A stretch of 7,888 nucleotides of DNA, taken from positions 1 through 7,888 of the forward strand of contig CAUJKG010000144.1 in assembly GCA_963205465.1 (NCBI GenBank), in the 5' to 3' direction. The notes beneath the pieces were generated by a model. The model was not told the origin of the DNA and did no database searches. It saw nothing but the letters and a program-made list of their open reading frames with translations. The DNA is from Pseudomonadota bacterium (GTDB lineage Bacteria; Pseudomonadota; Alphaproteobacteria; Rhizobiales; Xanthobacteraceae). A program made the position numbers and the translations under genes. Below are positions 1-6,558 of the stretch, one piece after another (position 1 is the first letter of the stretch; each line of letters opens with the position of its first letter).

Positions 1-494
1 CCAACAAGGTCAAGGATGTGCTGCGCTTTGCCGCCGAAGTGCAATCGCTCGACCGGTTACCGCTCGCTGTGGCACTGGAAAAACGGCTTCAGCAACTCGG
101 CCGCAGCCTCGATGTATTCGTTCAGGTGAACACATCTGCCGAAGCCAGCAAATACGGACTAGCGCCGGAGGAAGTACTCTCCTTTCTGCGCGAACTGCCG
201 GCATTCTCCGCGCTGAAGCCGAAAGGCTTCATGACGCTCGCCACATTTACGCATGACGAGAACGAAGTGCGCCGTTGTTTCCGGCTCCTGCGTGAAATCC
301 GGGAACGCGCAACCGATACGGCTCCGCAGGGATCTGCGCTTGCCGAACTCTCGATGGGAATGTCGGGAGACTATGAATGGGCGATCGAGGAAGGCGCAAC
401 GATTGTGCGCGTCGGACAGGCTGTGTTCGGGCCACGCGCACTCCCGGATTCCTATTACTGGCCGCAGTCCGAAAACGTTGGAAATACGGACTAG
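1..494 (+). CDS. yggS: YggS/PROSC-family pyridoxal-phosphate homeostasis protein, 3' part
   Basis: This is the C-terminal 163 residues of a YggS-type protein; the gene runs off the left edge and the reading frame begins at base 3. Family members are small cytosolic single-domain proteins with the alanine-racemase N-terminal barrel fold. They bind pyridoxal 5'-phosphate and buffer the free cofactor, affecting amino-acid and vitamin B6 balance, and have no established catalytic activity. The visible start NKVKDV is the tail of the conserved HxIGxLQxNK stretch, followed by VQSLDR, VQVNTS with the KYGL motif, KGFMTLATFT, and the strongly diagnostic LSMGMSGDYEWAIEEGAT then VRVGQAVFG near the C-terminus, which carries phosphate-binding residues. 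The cofactor lysine lies upstream, outside the window. An internal GTG at 18 is not a plausible start because the family motif continues before it. The gene stops at TAG 492-494 and faces the amidase gene tail to tail. It is probably unrelated in function to the transporter operon. Confidence 0.93.
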   Translation, partial: NKVKDVLRFAAEVQSLDRLPLAVALEKRLQQLGRSLDVFVQVNTSAEASKYGLAPEEVLSFLRELPAFSALKPKGFMTLATFTHDENEVRRCFRLLREIRERATDTAPQGSALAELSMGMSGDYEWAIEEGATIVRVGQAVFGPRALPDSYYWPQSENVGNTD

Positions 495-512
495 CCTGCC
501 CGCAGCGCTGGA

Positions 513-1952
513 TTACGAATAACCCGCAGGCTTCCTGAAACCGCCCAATGCCTGTTCGGCAAGCTCGGCAAATTGCAGCGTCGTGTAATCCTGATACGGC
601 GCACCGATGATCTGCACACCTACCGGGAGATGACCGGAGAATCCTGCCGGCATCACCGTCGCGGGCAGATATGGCAGTCCTGCAAGGCTGCACCAGAAGA
701 ACCTCGATGCATACGAGTGCTGGGTGCCGTTGATGAGAAAGTGTCGCTTGCGCATATCAGGATCCTGCTGATGCGGGAAAGCAGGAACCGGCATCGCCGG
801 GCAAAGCAATACGTCGTAGTTCTCGAAGAACGATTGCCACAGATGAACGTAGCGCTGGCGCTCGTTTGCCAGGTTGAGCCATGCCCGGTGAGAAATAGTG
901 ACCCCGCGCTTCTCATCATCGCGCATATCATCCGTCTGCCCTATTTCGGCTGCGAACGCCGCGGCGACTTCATCCGGCACAGGCCGCGAGGTTGCTGCGC
1001 GGATCAGTTTCACGAACGAACGATGATAAGGCACGGAATCGATCGCAGGACGGTCGGCCTTTACGTTCACCCCAAGCCGGGCGAGTTCCGACGCGAACGC
1101 TTCAAGCGCTCCCCGGACGCCACCGTCGACTGGAAAGTCTGCGTCGTCGAACAAAACAGCGACGCGGAAATCTTTTAGCTTCCGCGCGGGCGGCTGCGGC
1201 AATGTCAGCGTCCAGCCGATCCCCTTCTGCTCGTCAGGTCCGGCCAGAACGGAAAACAACATCCGCAAATCTGCGGCTGTGCGCGTCATGGGCCCGGCGA
1301 CGGCGATATCGATCGGCGTTTCTGGCCGCTCGAACGAGCTTCTGCCGAACGGCACCGTGCCATAGGTCGCCTTGTGTCCGAATACCCCGCAGAAGGTGGC
1401 AGGAACGCGGATCGAGCCACCCAGGTCACCGCCAAGTTCGATCGGCGTCATAACCGAGGCGAGCGCGGCCGCGCCGCCGCCGGACGAGCCACCCGGCGTG
1501 CGCGTTTCATCCCAAGGATTGACCGTCGTGCCGTAGATTTCGTTGAAACTCTGATGATCCGCGAGATTGAGCGGAACGTTGGTCTTGCCGAAGATCAGCG
1601 CACCGGCATTCTTCAACCGCGTCACGGCCCGCACGTCCGCATCGGCAACGTAATTGCGCTGCGACGGCACACCGCGCGTCGTGCGCCATCCCGCAAGATC
1701 GAAGGATTCCTTGATCGTCATGGGAATGCCGGCAAGAGGCCCGCGCGTCTCACTCGCCAGCCCACTGTCGAAACGACGCGCTTCCCGAAGCGCCGGCTCC
1801 GGGTTCAGTTCTGTGATCGCATTGAGCCGCCCGTTGATTGCCTTCGCCCTGGCGGTGAAGTGTTCGAGCAGCTCGACGGCCCCGATTTCGCGGCGATCGA
1901 GCAGCGCACGCAGTCCGGCTACGGATAGAAAATTCAGGTCTCTGCGATCCAT
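513..1952 (-). CDS. Amidase-signature family serine amidase
   Basis: A 479-residue cytosolic hydrolase predicted to cleave a carboxylic amide to acid plus ammonia or amine. It has the full Ser-cisSer-Lys triad of the amidase-signature family: Lys81 in PMTIKESFD, Ser156 in PGGSSGGG, and Ser180 in GGDLGGSIRVPA. The spacings of 75 and 24 residues equal those of FAAH (142/217/241, from memory). The C-terminal LPVGVQIIGAPYQD is also typical, and length is normal for the family. I chose the ATG at 1950-1952 rather than an in-frame start at 2105, because the longer form would overlap the permease gene by about 150 bases, its extra 51 residues look unlike the family, and GCAGG lies 8 bases before the chosen start. 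It is the last gene of the operon, 5 bases after the LivM-type permease gene. It resembles GatA by family, but no gatB or gatC is present, so a catabolic amidase is more likely. Substrate unknown. Confidence 0.92.
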   Translation of the reverse strand: MDRRDLNFLSVAGLRALLDRREIGAVELLEHFTARAKAINGRLNAITELNPEPALREARRFDSGLASETRGPLAGIPMTIKESFDLAGWRTTRGVPSQRNYVADADVRAVTRLKNAGALIFGKTNVPLNLADHQSFNEIYGTTVNPWDETRTPGGSSGGGAAALASVMTPIELGGDLGGSIRVPATFCGVFGHKATYGTVPFGRSSFERPETPIDIAVAGPMTRTAADLRMLFSVLAGPDEQKGIGWTLTLPQPPARKLKDFRVAVLFDDADFPVDGGVRGALEAFASELARLGVNVKADRPAIDSVPYHRSFVKLIRAATSRPVPDEVAAAFAAEIGQTDDMRDDEKRGVTISHRAWLNLANERQRYVHLWQSFFENYDVLLCPAMPVPAFPHQQDPDMRKRHFLINGTQHSYASRFFWCSLAGLPYLPATVMPAGFSGHLPVGVQIIGAPYQDYTTLQFAELAEQALGGFRKPAGYS

Positions 1953-1957
1953 GTTGT

Positions 1958-2959
1958 TTACCTGCGCGCAACCCTGGCGCTGAATCCACCAAATTCCCGC
2001 AGGCGCGAACCGAGCTTGGCCACTCCTCCAGGAAAGAACATCACGCAGAGCAGGATCATCGTGCCGTAAATCAGCATCCGGTAGTCGCCAAAGCCGCGCA
2101 GCCACTCACCCAGAATGGTGAGCAGAAAAGCGCCGATGATCGGCCCGGCAAAGGTTCCAACGCCGCCGACGAGCGTCATTGCGATAACCAGAATAATCAC
2201 CTCGATGTGCAGGACGGCGCTGGGCGTGAGAATGAGAAGATAGTGCGCGTAGAACGAACCGCAGACGCCGACGAAGAACGCGCTCAATGCAAACAGAAAC
2301 AGCTTGTATTTGACGACATTGACGCCAAGGCTGTCGGCCGCGTTCTCGGATTCGCGCATGGCGATGATCGCAAGGCCATATTGCGAGCGCATGATCGCGA
2401 GCACCGTGAAGCAGACGAGCGCGAACAGCAGGAACATCAGATAATAAAACGACACCTTGTCCGTGCTCGTGAACGAGACCGCACCAATAAGCGGAAGCGA
2501 AAAGGACTCGAACGTGCGGATGCCCCACAGGCCGAGTTCGCCCCGCGTCACGTCCCGCCAGTTTGAAATCACCGCCCGGATGATTTCGGCAAAGCTCAAC
2601 GTCACGATAGCGACATGCGGCATAGATCGGATGCGCAGAACCGGCGTTGCAATCAGGAGACCGAGGATTGCCGCAACTATTCCCGCTACCAGAAGAAGCA
2701 GCCAGGGGCTAATCCCGAAGTGAATGCTGACAAGCGCCGAGAAATAGGCTCCGATCCCGAAGAATGCCTGATGGCCGAACGTCTTCAGTCCGCCATAGCC
2801 GGTCACCAGATGCCATGACAGCGCGAAGGACGCGAACAACATGCACAGAATGCCGACATGCAAGTAATAGGAGTCGCGCACGAACACGGGAAAAAGCGCA
2901 AGCGCGACCAGAAACAGCGCAAAGTTTACCGAAAACGTTCTGGTTGGGGCCCCGAACAT
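1958..2959 (-). CDS. livM: Branched-chain amino acid-type ABC transporter permease, LivM-like
   Basis: A 333-residue inner-membrane permease, one of two that form the channel of a HAAT-family (branched-chain amino acid type) importer. Hydrophobic segments fill most of the protein, for example around residues 12-27, 34-53, 65-80, 85-106, 170-190, 220-245, 252-283 and 296-310. LivM hallmarks are GHQAFFGIGAY (62-72), HVAIVTLSFAEI (115-126), the cytoplasmic coupling loop AMRESENAADSLGVN (200-214) that docks on the ATPases, GGVGTFAGPIIGA (265-277) and FFPGGV near the C-terminus. The usual GYxGQxSLGH is altered to GYGGLKTFGH. The start at ATG 2959 has a perfect AAGGAG 8 bases upstream. The gene begins 2 bases after the stop of the LivH-like gene. 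The family role is clear; the solute carried cannot be read from the permease and need not be an amino acid. Confidence 0.93.
   Translation of the reverse strand: MFGAPTRTFSVNFALFLVALALFPVFVRDSYYLHVGILCMLFASFALSWHLVTGYGGLKTFGHQAFFGIGAYFSALVSIHFGISPWLLLLVAGIVAAILGLLIATPVLRIRSMPHVAIVTLSFAEIIRAVISNWRDVTRGELGLWGIRTFESFSLPLIGAVSFTSTDKVSFYYLMFLLFALVCFTVLAIMRSQYGLAIIAMRESENAADSLGVNVVKYKLFLFALSAFFVGVCGSFYAHYLLILTPSAVLHIEVIILVIAMTLVGGVGTFAGPIIGAFLLTILGEWLRGFGDYRMLIYGTMILLCVMFFPGGVAKLGSRLREFGGFSARVARR
1961..1965 (-). promoter_or_regulatory. Ribosome binding site of the amidase gene
   Basis: On the minus strand GCAGG sits 8 bases before the ATG at 1952 and overlaps the last sense codon (AGG) of the upstream permease gene, whose TAA follows directly. 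It supports the short amidase start and suggests translation is coupled to that of the permease. Confidence 0.5.
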
Positions 2960-2961
2960 GC

Positions 2962-3837
2962 CTATCGCTCCTTGACGCCGAACAGACCCCAGGGCCGCAA
3001 CCAGATCACCGCGATCAACACACTATAGCTGATGACGTCACGCCATTCGGCGGAAGTCATGCTCATGCCAACGGCCTCGATCACACCGAGAAGAATCCCG
3101 CCGAGGATCGCGCCCTTGAAGCTGCCGAGTCCGCCAAGCACGACGACCACGAACGCCTTGAGGAGGAGCGGCAATCCCATCCAGGGGTTCACGGCAATCA
3201 GCGGCGCCAGCATCGTCGCCGCCAGCGCGGCCAGCCCCGCCCCCATGGCGAAGGTCGCGGTGTTGATGCGCTCGGTCGATATCCCCATCACCTTCGCGGC
3301 TTCCTGGTCCTGCGCCGTCGCACGAACCGCCAAACCGAAGCGCGTATAGCGCAGCACCAATCCAACCAGCGCCAGACTGCATAGCGCCACCGCGAGAATG
3401 AGGAGCCGCTGGTAAGCCATGCGGATGTCGCCGACCGCCAGCGTGCCTTCGATATAATAAGGAACCGACTGGAAGCGCTCGCCCCAGAGCAGCAAAGCGA
3501 CGTTCTGCAGGATAATTGAAATACCAAGCGTGGCCGCGATGGTCGCAAACAACCAGCCATCCCGGCGCTGGAGAATAGCCAGCGTCGATCGCTGGATCCC
3601 GGCAGCAATTGCGGCTGCAGCTAAGACCGCTATCGGAACAGCAAGGAAAGGCGTGATGTGCGCGCCGGCAAAGAGAAAGAAAACGAAGAAGCCGCCGAGC
3701 ATAAAAAACTCACCATGCGCGAAGTTCAGAATGCGCATCGTGCCGTAGATCAGCGCGAGCCCGCCGCCCATCAAAGCATACATGGAGCCGAGCACGATTC
3801 CATTCAAAATCTGTTCGAATAGGAGTGATATCGGCAT
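2962..3837 (-). CDS. livH: Branched-chain amino acid-type ABC transporter permease, LivH-like
   Basis: A 291-residue inner-membrane permease, the usual length for LivH. It pairs with the LivM-like protein to form the channel. Diagnostic segments are NGIVLGSMYALMGGGLALIY near the N-terminus, ILNFAHGEFFMLGGF (36-50), the ATPase-docking loop AVRATAQDQEAAKVMGI (170-186), the VVLGGLGSFKGAILGG stretch (232-247) and the C-terminal RPWGLFGVKER. About eight hydrophobic segments are visible. The ATG at 3837 gives the standard LivH N-terminus. It begins 11 bases after the LivF-like stop, with AAGG 9 bases upstream. Its last codons carry the ribosome binding site of the next gene, so translation of the two permeases is probably coupled. 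The order ATPases before permeases differs from the E. coli livKHMGF order. Confidence 0.95.
   Translation of the reverse strand: MPISLLFEQILNGIVLGSMYALMGGGLALIYGTMRILNFAHGEFFMLGGFFVFFLFAGAHITPFLAVPIAVLAAAAIAAGIQRSTLAILQRRDGWLFATIAATLGISIILQNVALLLWGERFQSVPYYIEGTLAVGDIRMAYQRLLILAVALCSLALVGLVLRYTRFGLAVRATAQDQEAAKVMGISTERINTATFAMGAGLAALAATMLAPLIAVNPWMGLPLLLKAFVVVVLGGLGSFKGAILGGILLGVIEAVGMSMTSAEWRDVISYSVLIAVIWLRPWGLFGVKER
2968..2973 (-). promoter_or_regulatory. Shine-Dalgarno site of the LivM-like gene
   Basis: AAGGAG on the minus strand, 8 bases before the ATG at 2959 and lying inside the end of the LivH-like gene. It fixes the permease start and is the strongest ribosome binding site in the operon. 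Confidence 0.75.
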
Positions 3838-3848
3838 CTTCTGCGACC

Positions 3849-4556
3849 TTAATGACTACCGAGATAGACGCGCTTCACGGTTTCGTTCTGGAGCATTTCG
3901 AGACCCGCACCTTCCAGCACGACACGGCCGCTTTCGAGCAGGTACCCACGATGCGCATTGCCGAAGGAAAGCTGCACGTTCTGTTCGTTGAACAGGACGG
4001 CAATGCCGCGCTTGTTGATCGCCTGCACCAGCGTCACGATTGCCGAAACCATCTTGGGCGACAGGCCGAGAAAAGGCTCGTCCATGAGCAACAGTCTTGG
4101 CCCCGACATGAGGCCGCGCGCGATAGCGACCATTTGTTGCTCGCCGCCGCTCATCCGGCTCGCAATCTGATCGCGCCGTTCCCGAATGATCGGGAAGAGT
4201 TCTTCGACCCAGGCCAGCCGCTCCTTAGTCTTGTCGCGCGCATGCTTCGCGTAGGCGCCGAGCATCACGTTTTCCATGACCGTCATCGACGGAAACAGCC
4301 GACGACGCTCAAGCACGAGGCTCATGCCGATCGATGTCATGTTGTGCGCAGGCATCGACGAAATATCTTTGCCTTCGAACTTGATCTGACCCGAATGAAT
4401 GGCAACGAGGCCGCAGATGGCCTTGAGCAACGTACTTTTTCCCGAACCGTTCGGCCCCATGACCGCAACGACCTCGCCCGCGCCGACCTTGATGCTCATA
4501 TCCCAAAGCACCTGGGCATCGCCGTATTTGACGTTCAGCCCGGAGACCTCAAGCAT
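3849..4556 (-). CDS. livF: Branched-chain amino acid-type ABC transporter ATPase, LivF-like
   Basis: A 235-residue cytosolic ATPase that pairs with the LivG-like subunit to drive import. Motifs in order are Walker A GPNGSGKST (34-42), the Q-loop region SLVLERRRLFPSMTV (79-93, where most LivF proteins read VPEGRxxFPxxTV), signature MSGGEQQ (135-141), Walker B LLLMDEP with catalytic Glu160, and the switch region FNEQN (189-193), where Gln192 takes the place of the H-loop histidine. Glu in the Q-loop and Gln in the switch position are common in LivF, so ATP hydrolysis probably depends mostly on LivG-type partner residues; this is inference. Length is typical. Its ATG overlaps the LivG-like stop by 8 bases (ATGCTTGA), a sign of translational coupling and fixed stoichiometry. 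Confidence 0.95.
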   Translation of the reverse strand: MLEVSGLNVKYGDAQVLWDMSIKVGAGEVVAVMGPNGSGKSTLLKAICGLVAIHSGQIKFEGKDISSMPAHNMTSIGMSLVLERRRLFPSMTVMENVMLGAYAKHARDKTKERLAWVEELFPIIRERRDQIASRMSGGEQQMVAIARGLMSGPRLLLMDEPFLGLSPKMVSAIVTLVQAINKRGIAVLFNEQNVQLSFGNAHRGYLLESGRVVLEGAGLEMLQNETVKRVYLGSH

Positions 4557-5286
4557 TGGCAGCTCCGAGATAGAGTTCGACTACGTCTTTGTGGCCGAGC
4601 ACCTCGTCCGGCTTGCCGCGCGCGAGAACTTTGCCGCGGTTCAGAAAAAGCAGACTGTCTGCAAGCCTGCGAATGACCGACATATTATGTTCGACGATAA
4701 CGACCGCGACGCCCATGCCAGGCAGTTTCTCGACGAGGTCGAGCAGACCGCCGATGCTCGCCATATCGACGCCGCCGGTCACCTCATCGAGCAGAACGAC
4801 TTTCGGACGGGTCGCAAGCGCGCGCGCAAGCTCGAGGCGCTTGCGTTGGCCAGTCGATAGTTCGGAAGCGAGCGCAAAGCGCTTATGGCCGAGGCCCACG
4901 CCTTCGATATATTCCCCGACCTGCGCCCTCATCTGCGATAGCGAGAAACCCTTGCCGCACAACGGCACCATCACGTTTTCCTCAACCGTCAATGCCTGAA
5001 ACGGCTGGGTGATCTGAAACGTGCGTGCGATGCCGGCACGGCAGAGGCGGTTCGGGCTCCATGCCGTGACGTCCTCTCCGTTCAAGAGCGTGCGTCCCGC
5101 ATTCGGCACGATCGCACCGGCGATGACGTTGAAGAGCGTCGTCTTGCCTGCGCCGTTCGGCCCAAGCAGGCCGAAAACCTGCGCAGGCAGGACTTCAAAG
5201 CTCACGTTATCGAGGGCGGAAATCCCTCCGAAATTCACCGATACTCCGGAGAGCTCCAGACAAGGCCGAACGCCTTCCGCTTTCAT
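4549..5286 (-). CDS. livG: Branched-chain amino acid-type ABC transporter ATPase, LivG-like
   Basis: A 245-residue ATPase, second motor subunit of the importer. Motifs are Walker A GPNGAGKTT (42-50), Q-loop ARTFQI with Gln91, signature LSTGQRKRLELARA (143-156), Walker B VVLLDE with Glu168, and H-loop VEHN with His200, so the catalytic set is complete. The D-loop reads DEVTGGVD instead of the common DEPxxGLN. The start was set at ATG 5286, 7 bases after the binding-protein stop, because an upstream start at 5340 would add 18 poorly conserved residues lying inside that gene. Only AGAAG directly abuts the chosen ATG, so initiation may rely on coupling to the preceding stop. The C-terminus VVELYLGAANA is typical of LivG. 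The family is certain; the exact start is slightly less so. Confidence 0.94.
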   Translation of the reverse strand: MKAEGVRPCLELSGVSVNFGGISALDNVSFEVLPAQVFGLLGPNGAGKTTLFNVIAGAIVPNAGRTLLNGEDVTAWSPNRLCRAGIARTFQITQPFQALTVEENVMVPLCGKGFSLSQMRAQVGEYIEGVGLGHKRFALASELSTGQRKRLELARALATRPKVVLLDEVTGGVDMASIGGLLDLVEKLPGMGVAVVIVEHNMSVIRRLADSLLFLNRGKVLARGKPDEVLGHKDVVELYLGAANA

Positions 5287-5293
5287 CTTCTGA

Positions 5294-6514
5294 TCACGGA
5301 CGGTATTTGGACGTAGCCAGCGTCTCGGGCCAGATCGCATGCCAGCCGCCGTCCTGAATTTGCGCGGACGGAACTGCGAAATGTTGCGGTCCCATGACCG
5401 GCGAGTGATCGTCCGGCCTGAACACCCAGCGAATTTGCAGGCAGCGGAAGTCGGTTTCGCTCAACGCCTTGCTCAAGGACTTGGTCTCGACCGAGCCTGC
5501 GCGCTTGATCGCATCGAACAGCAAGCGCCCATTGCAATAGCCGAAGAAATGGCTGGTCGAGACATCCTTCTTCACAAAGGGGCGCATCTTGGCGTCGAAC
5601 TCTTTGCCCTTCGGATCGTTGACCGGATCGAAATAAAGCGGCGCGTGGACGAGACCTTCGGCCGCCTTACCCGCGGCCTTCAGGAATTCCGGACGCGACG
5701 GATAAAAGATGCCGAAGTGAAAGCCCGCAACGCCCTGCTCCTTCATCTGCTTCACGAGCGCAGCACCAGAGTTCAACGCCGTGATGCTGGAAACGATTAC
5801 ATCGGGCTTTACGCTGCGAAGCTTGGAAAGCTGCGGATAAAAGTCCGAGTTGCCCGAAGGGATGAAGTCTGTGCTGACGACGTTCCAGCCGTTCTTCTTG
5901 AAAATCGCGTTCAGCATCTCGACCTGCGACTTGCCATAGTCGGTCTCCTCGCTGATATGCGCGATCGTCTTGTTCGGCGCTGAGATCGCCTTTTGCGCAA
6001 GCAGGTAGCTGATCGTCTCGTAGGTCGAGGTCGCGAACGCATCCGCGTTGAACATGAATTTCCAGACGTTGCCATAACGCTTCAGGTCCGAAGCGATCTT
6101 TTTCGCAATCTCCTGGCTGACCGGATTTCCCGTCAGCATCACCTTGTTGGAGTCGGCGACGAAATCCATGATCGCGAGCGCAACGGAGCTGCTGAACATA
6201 TCGCCGATCACGATATCGACCTTGTCGCGCAGGATGAGCTTTTGCGCGGCACTCAGCCCGACTTCCGGCCTTGCCTGGGAGTCCTCAAAGAGAACGACGA
6301 CCTTGCGCTTCTTTCCATCAATCTCGATGCCGCCCTCGGCATTGATTTCCTGCAGCGCAAATTCAAGACCTTGCCGCAGGTCGATACCGTTTGCGGAACC
6401 CGGGCCGCTAAAGGGGCCGATGGCACCGATCACGATTTCGTCTCTTGTCTGCGCCGATACGGATAATACCGTTGCGAAGAGAAACGCGACTAGCGAAAGG
6501 ATGCGCACGATCAT
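5294..6514 (-). CDS. Periplasmic ABC transporter substrate-binding protein, Leu/Ile/Val-binding family
   Basis: A 406-residue secreted binding protein of the type 1 periplasmic fold (Peripla_BP_6). Residues 1-21 form a Sec signal peptide: short basic start (Arg4), hydrophobic core LSLVAFLFATVL, and a VSA|QT signal peptidase I site. There is no lipobox cysteine, so the protein should be soluble in the periplasm. The mature start EIVIGAIGPFSGPGS (26-40), QGLEFALQEINAEGG (48-62), KVVVLFEDSQARPE (71-84), TDYGKSQ (191-197) and SDFYPQLSKLRSVKPDVI (223-240) are family hallmarks. The ATG at 6514 is preceded by GGGGG at a 5-base spacing. It lies directly before the LivG-like gene. Homologues bind amino acids, amides, urea, aromatic acids and others, so the ligand is not deducible. 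The neighbouring hydrolases suggest an amide-bearing solute. It is named by family only. Confidence 0.94.
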   Translation of the reverse strand: MIVRILSLVAFLFATVLSVSAQTRDEIVIGAIGPFSGPGSANGIDLRQGLEFALQEINAEGGIEIDGKKRKVVVLFEDSQARPEVGLSAAQKLILRDKVDIVIGDMFSSSVALAIMDFVADSNKVMLTGNPVSQEIAKKIASDLKRYGNVWKFMFNADAFATSTYETISYLLAQKAISAPNKTIAHISEETDYGKSQVEMLNAIFKKNGWNVVSTDFIPSGNSDFYPQLSKLRSVKPDVIVSSITALNSGAALVKQMKEQGVAGFHFGIFYPSRPEFLKAAGKAAEGLVHAPLYFDPVNDPKGKEFDAKMRPFVKKDVSTSHFFGYCNGRLLFDAIKRAGSVETKSLSKALSETDFRCLQIRWVFRPDDHSPVMGPQHFAVPSAQIQDGGWHAIWPETLATSKYRP

Positions 6515-6558
6515 TCTTGCCCCCAGAGACTGGCATTTATTGCTTCGATCTGGGAAAG
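6515..6558 (-). promoter_or_regulatory. Intergenic leader with inverted repeat before the binding-protein gene
   Basis: This 44-base gap is the longest in the operon. In the transcript, TTCCCAGA (from 6556-6549) can pair with TCTGGGGG (6527-6520), giving six Watson-Crick plus two G-U pairs around a 21-base loop, and the right arm contains the GGGGG Shine-Dalgarno site. A competing small hairpin CCAG-TCT-CTGG (6533-6523) overlaps it. No convincing -35/-10 promoter was seen. The repeat is visible; any regulatory role is speculation. It could equally be a weak processing or stability element that sets higher expression of the binding protein. Confidence 0.3.

Noticed and set aside
493..532. Inverted repeat AGCCTGC (493-499) / GCAGGCT (526-532) as a bidirectional terminator
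   Set aside because: Seven-base arms with a 26-base loop, extending into the amidase coding region, and no T-run on either side.
992..1928. Plus-strand frames 992-1453 and 1374-1928 opposite the amidase
   Set aside because: They are Arg- and Ser-rich low-complexity translations opposite the catalytic region of an intact amidase, so they are shadows.
1953..2105. A 51-residue N-terminal extension of the amidase from an in-frame start at 2105
   Set aside because: It overlaps the conserved C-terminus of the LivM-like permease and reads as its shadow. The ATG at 1952 has a ribosome site and the expected family N-terminus.
3978..3992. Missing H-loop histidine (Gln192) in the LivF-like ATPase as a defect
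   Set aside because: VEQN-type switch segments are usual in LivF proteins, so this is a family trait and not decay.
3825..4676. A 283-codon plus-strand open frame opposite the LivF-like gene and the end of the LivG-like gene
   Set aside because: The translation is rich in His, Arg and Asp with no domain I recognise. It lies opposite strongly conserved ATPase motifs and is a typical antisense shadow in GC-rich DNA.
4762..4803. D-loop DEVTGGVD in the LivG-like ATPase (DEV instead of DEP) as a sign of inactivity
   Set aside because: I recall DEV variants in many LivG-type ATPases of alphaproteobacteria, and all catalytic residues (Walker A, Gln91, Glu168, His200) are present.
5339..6466. Two long plus-strand frames (5339-5983 and 5993-6466) opposite the binding-protein gene
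   Set aside because: Both are in register with codon-bias shadows of a clear family member. No ribosome sites or recognisable motifs were seen.
6515..6558. A promoter in the gap before the binding-protein gene
   Set aside because: No credible -35/-10 pair at proper spacing on the minus strand; AT-richness near CAATAAAT alone is not enough.
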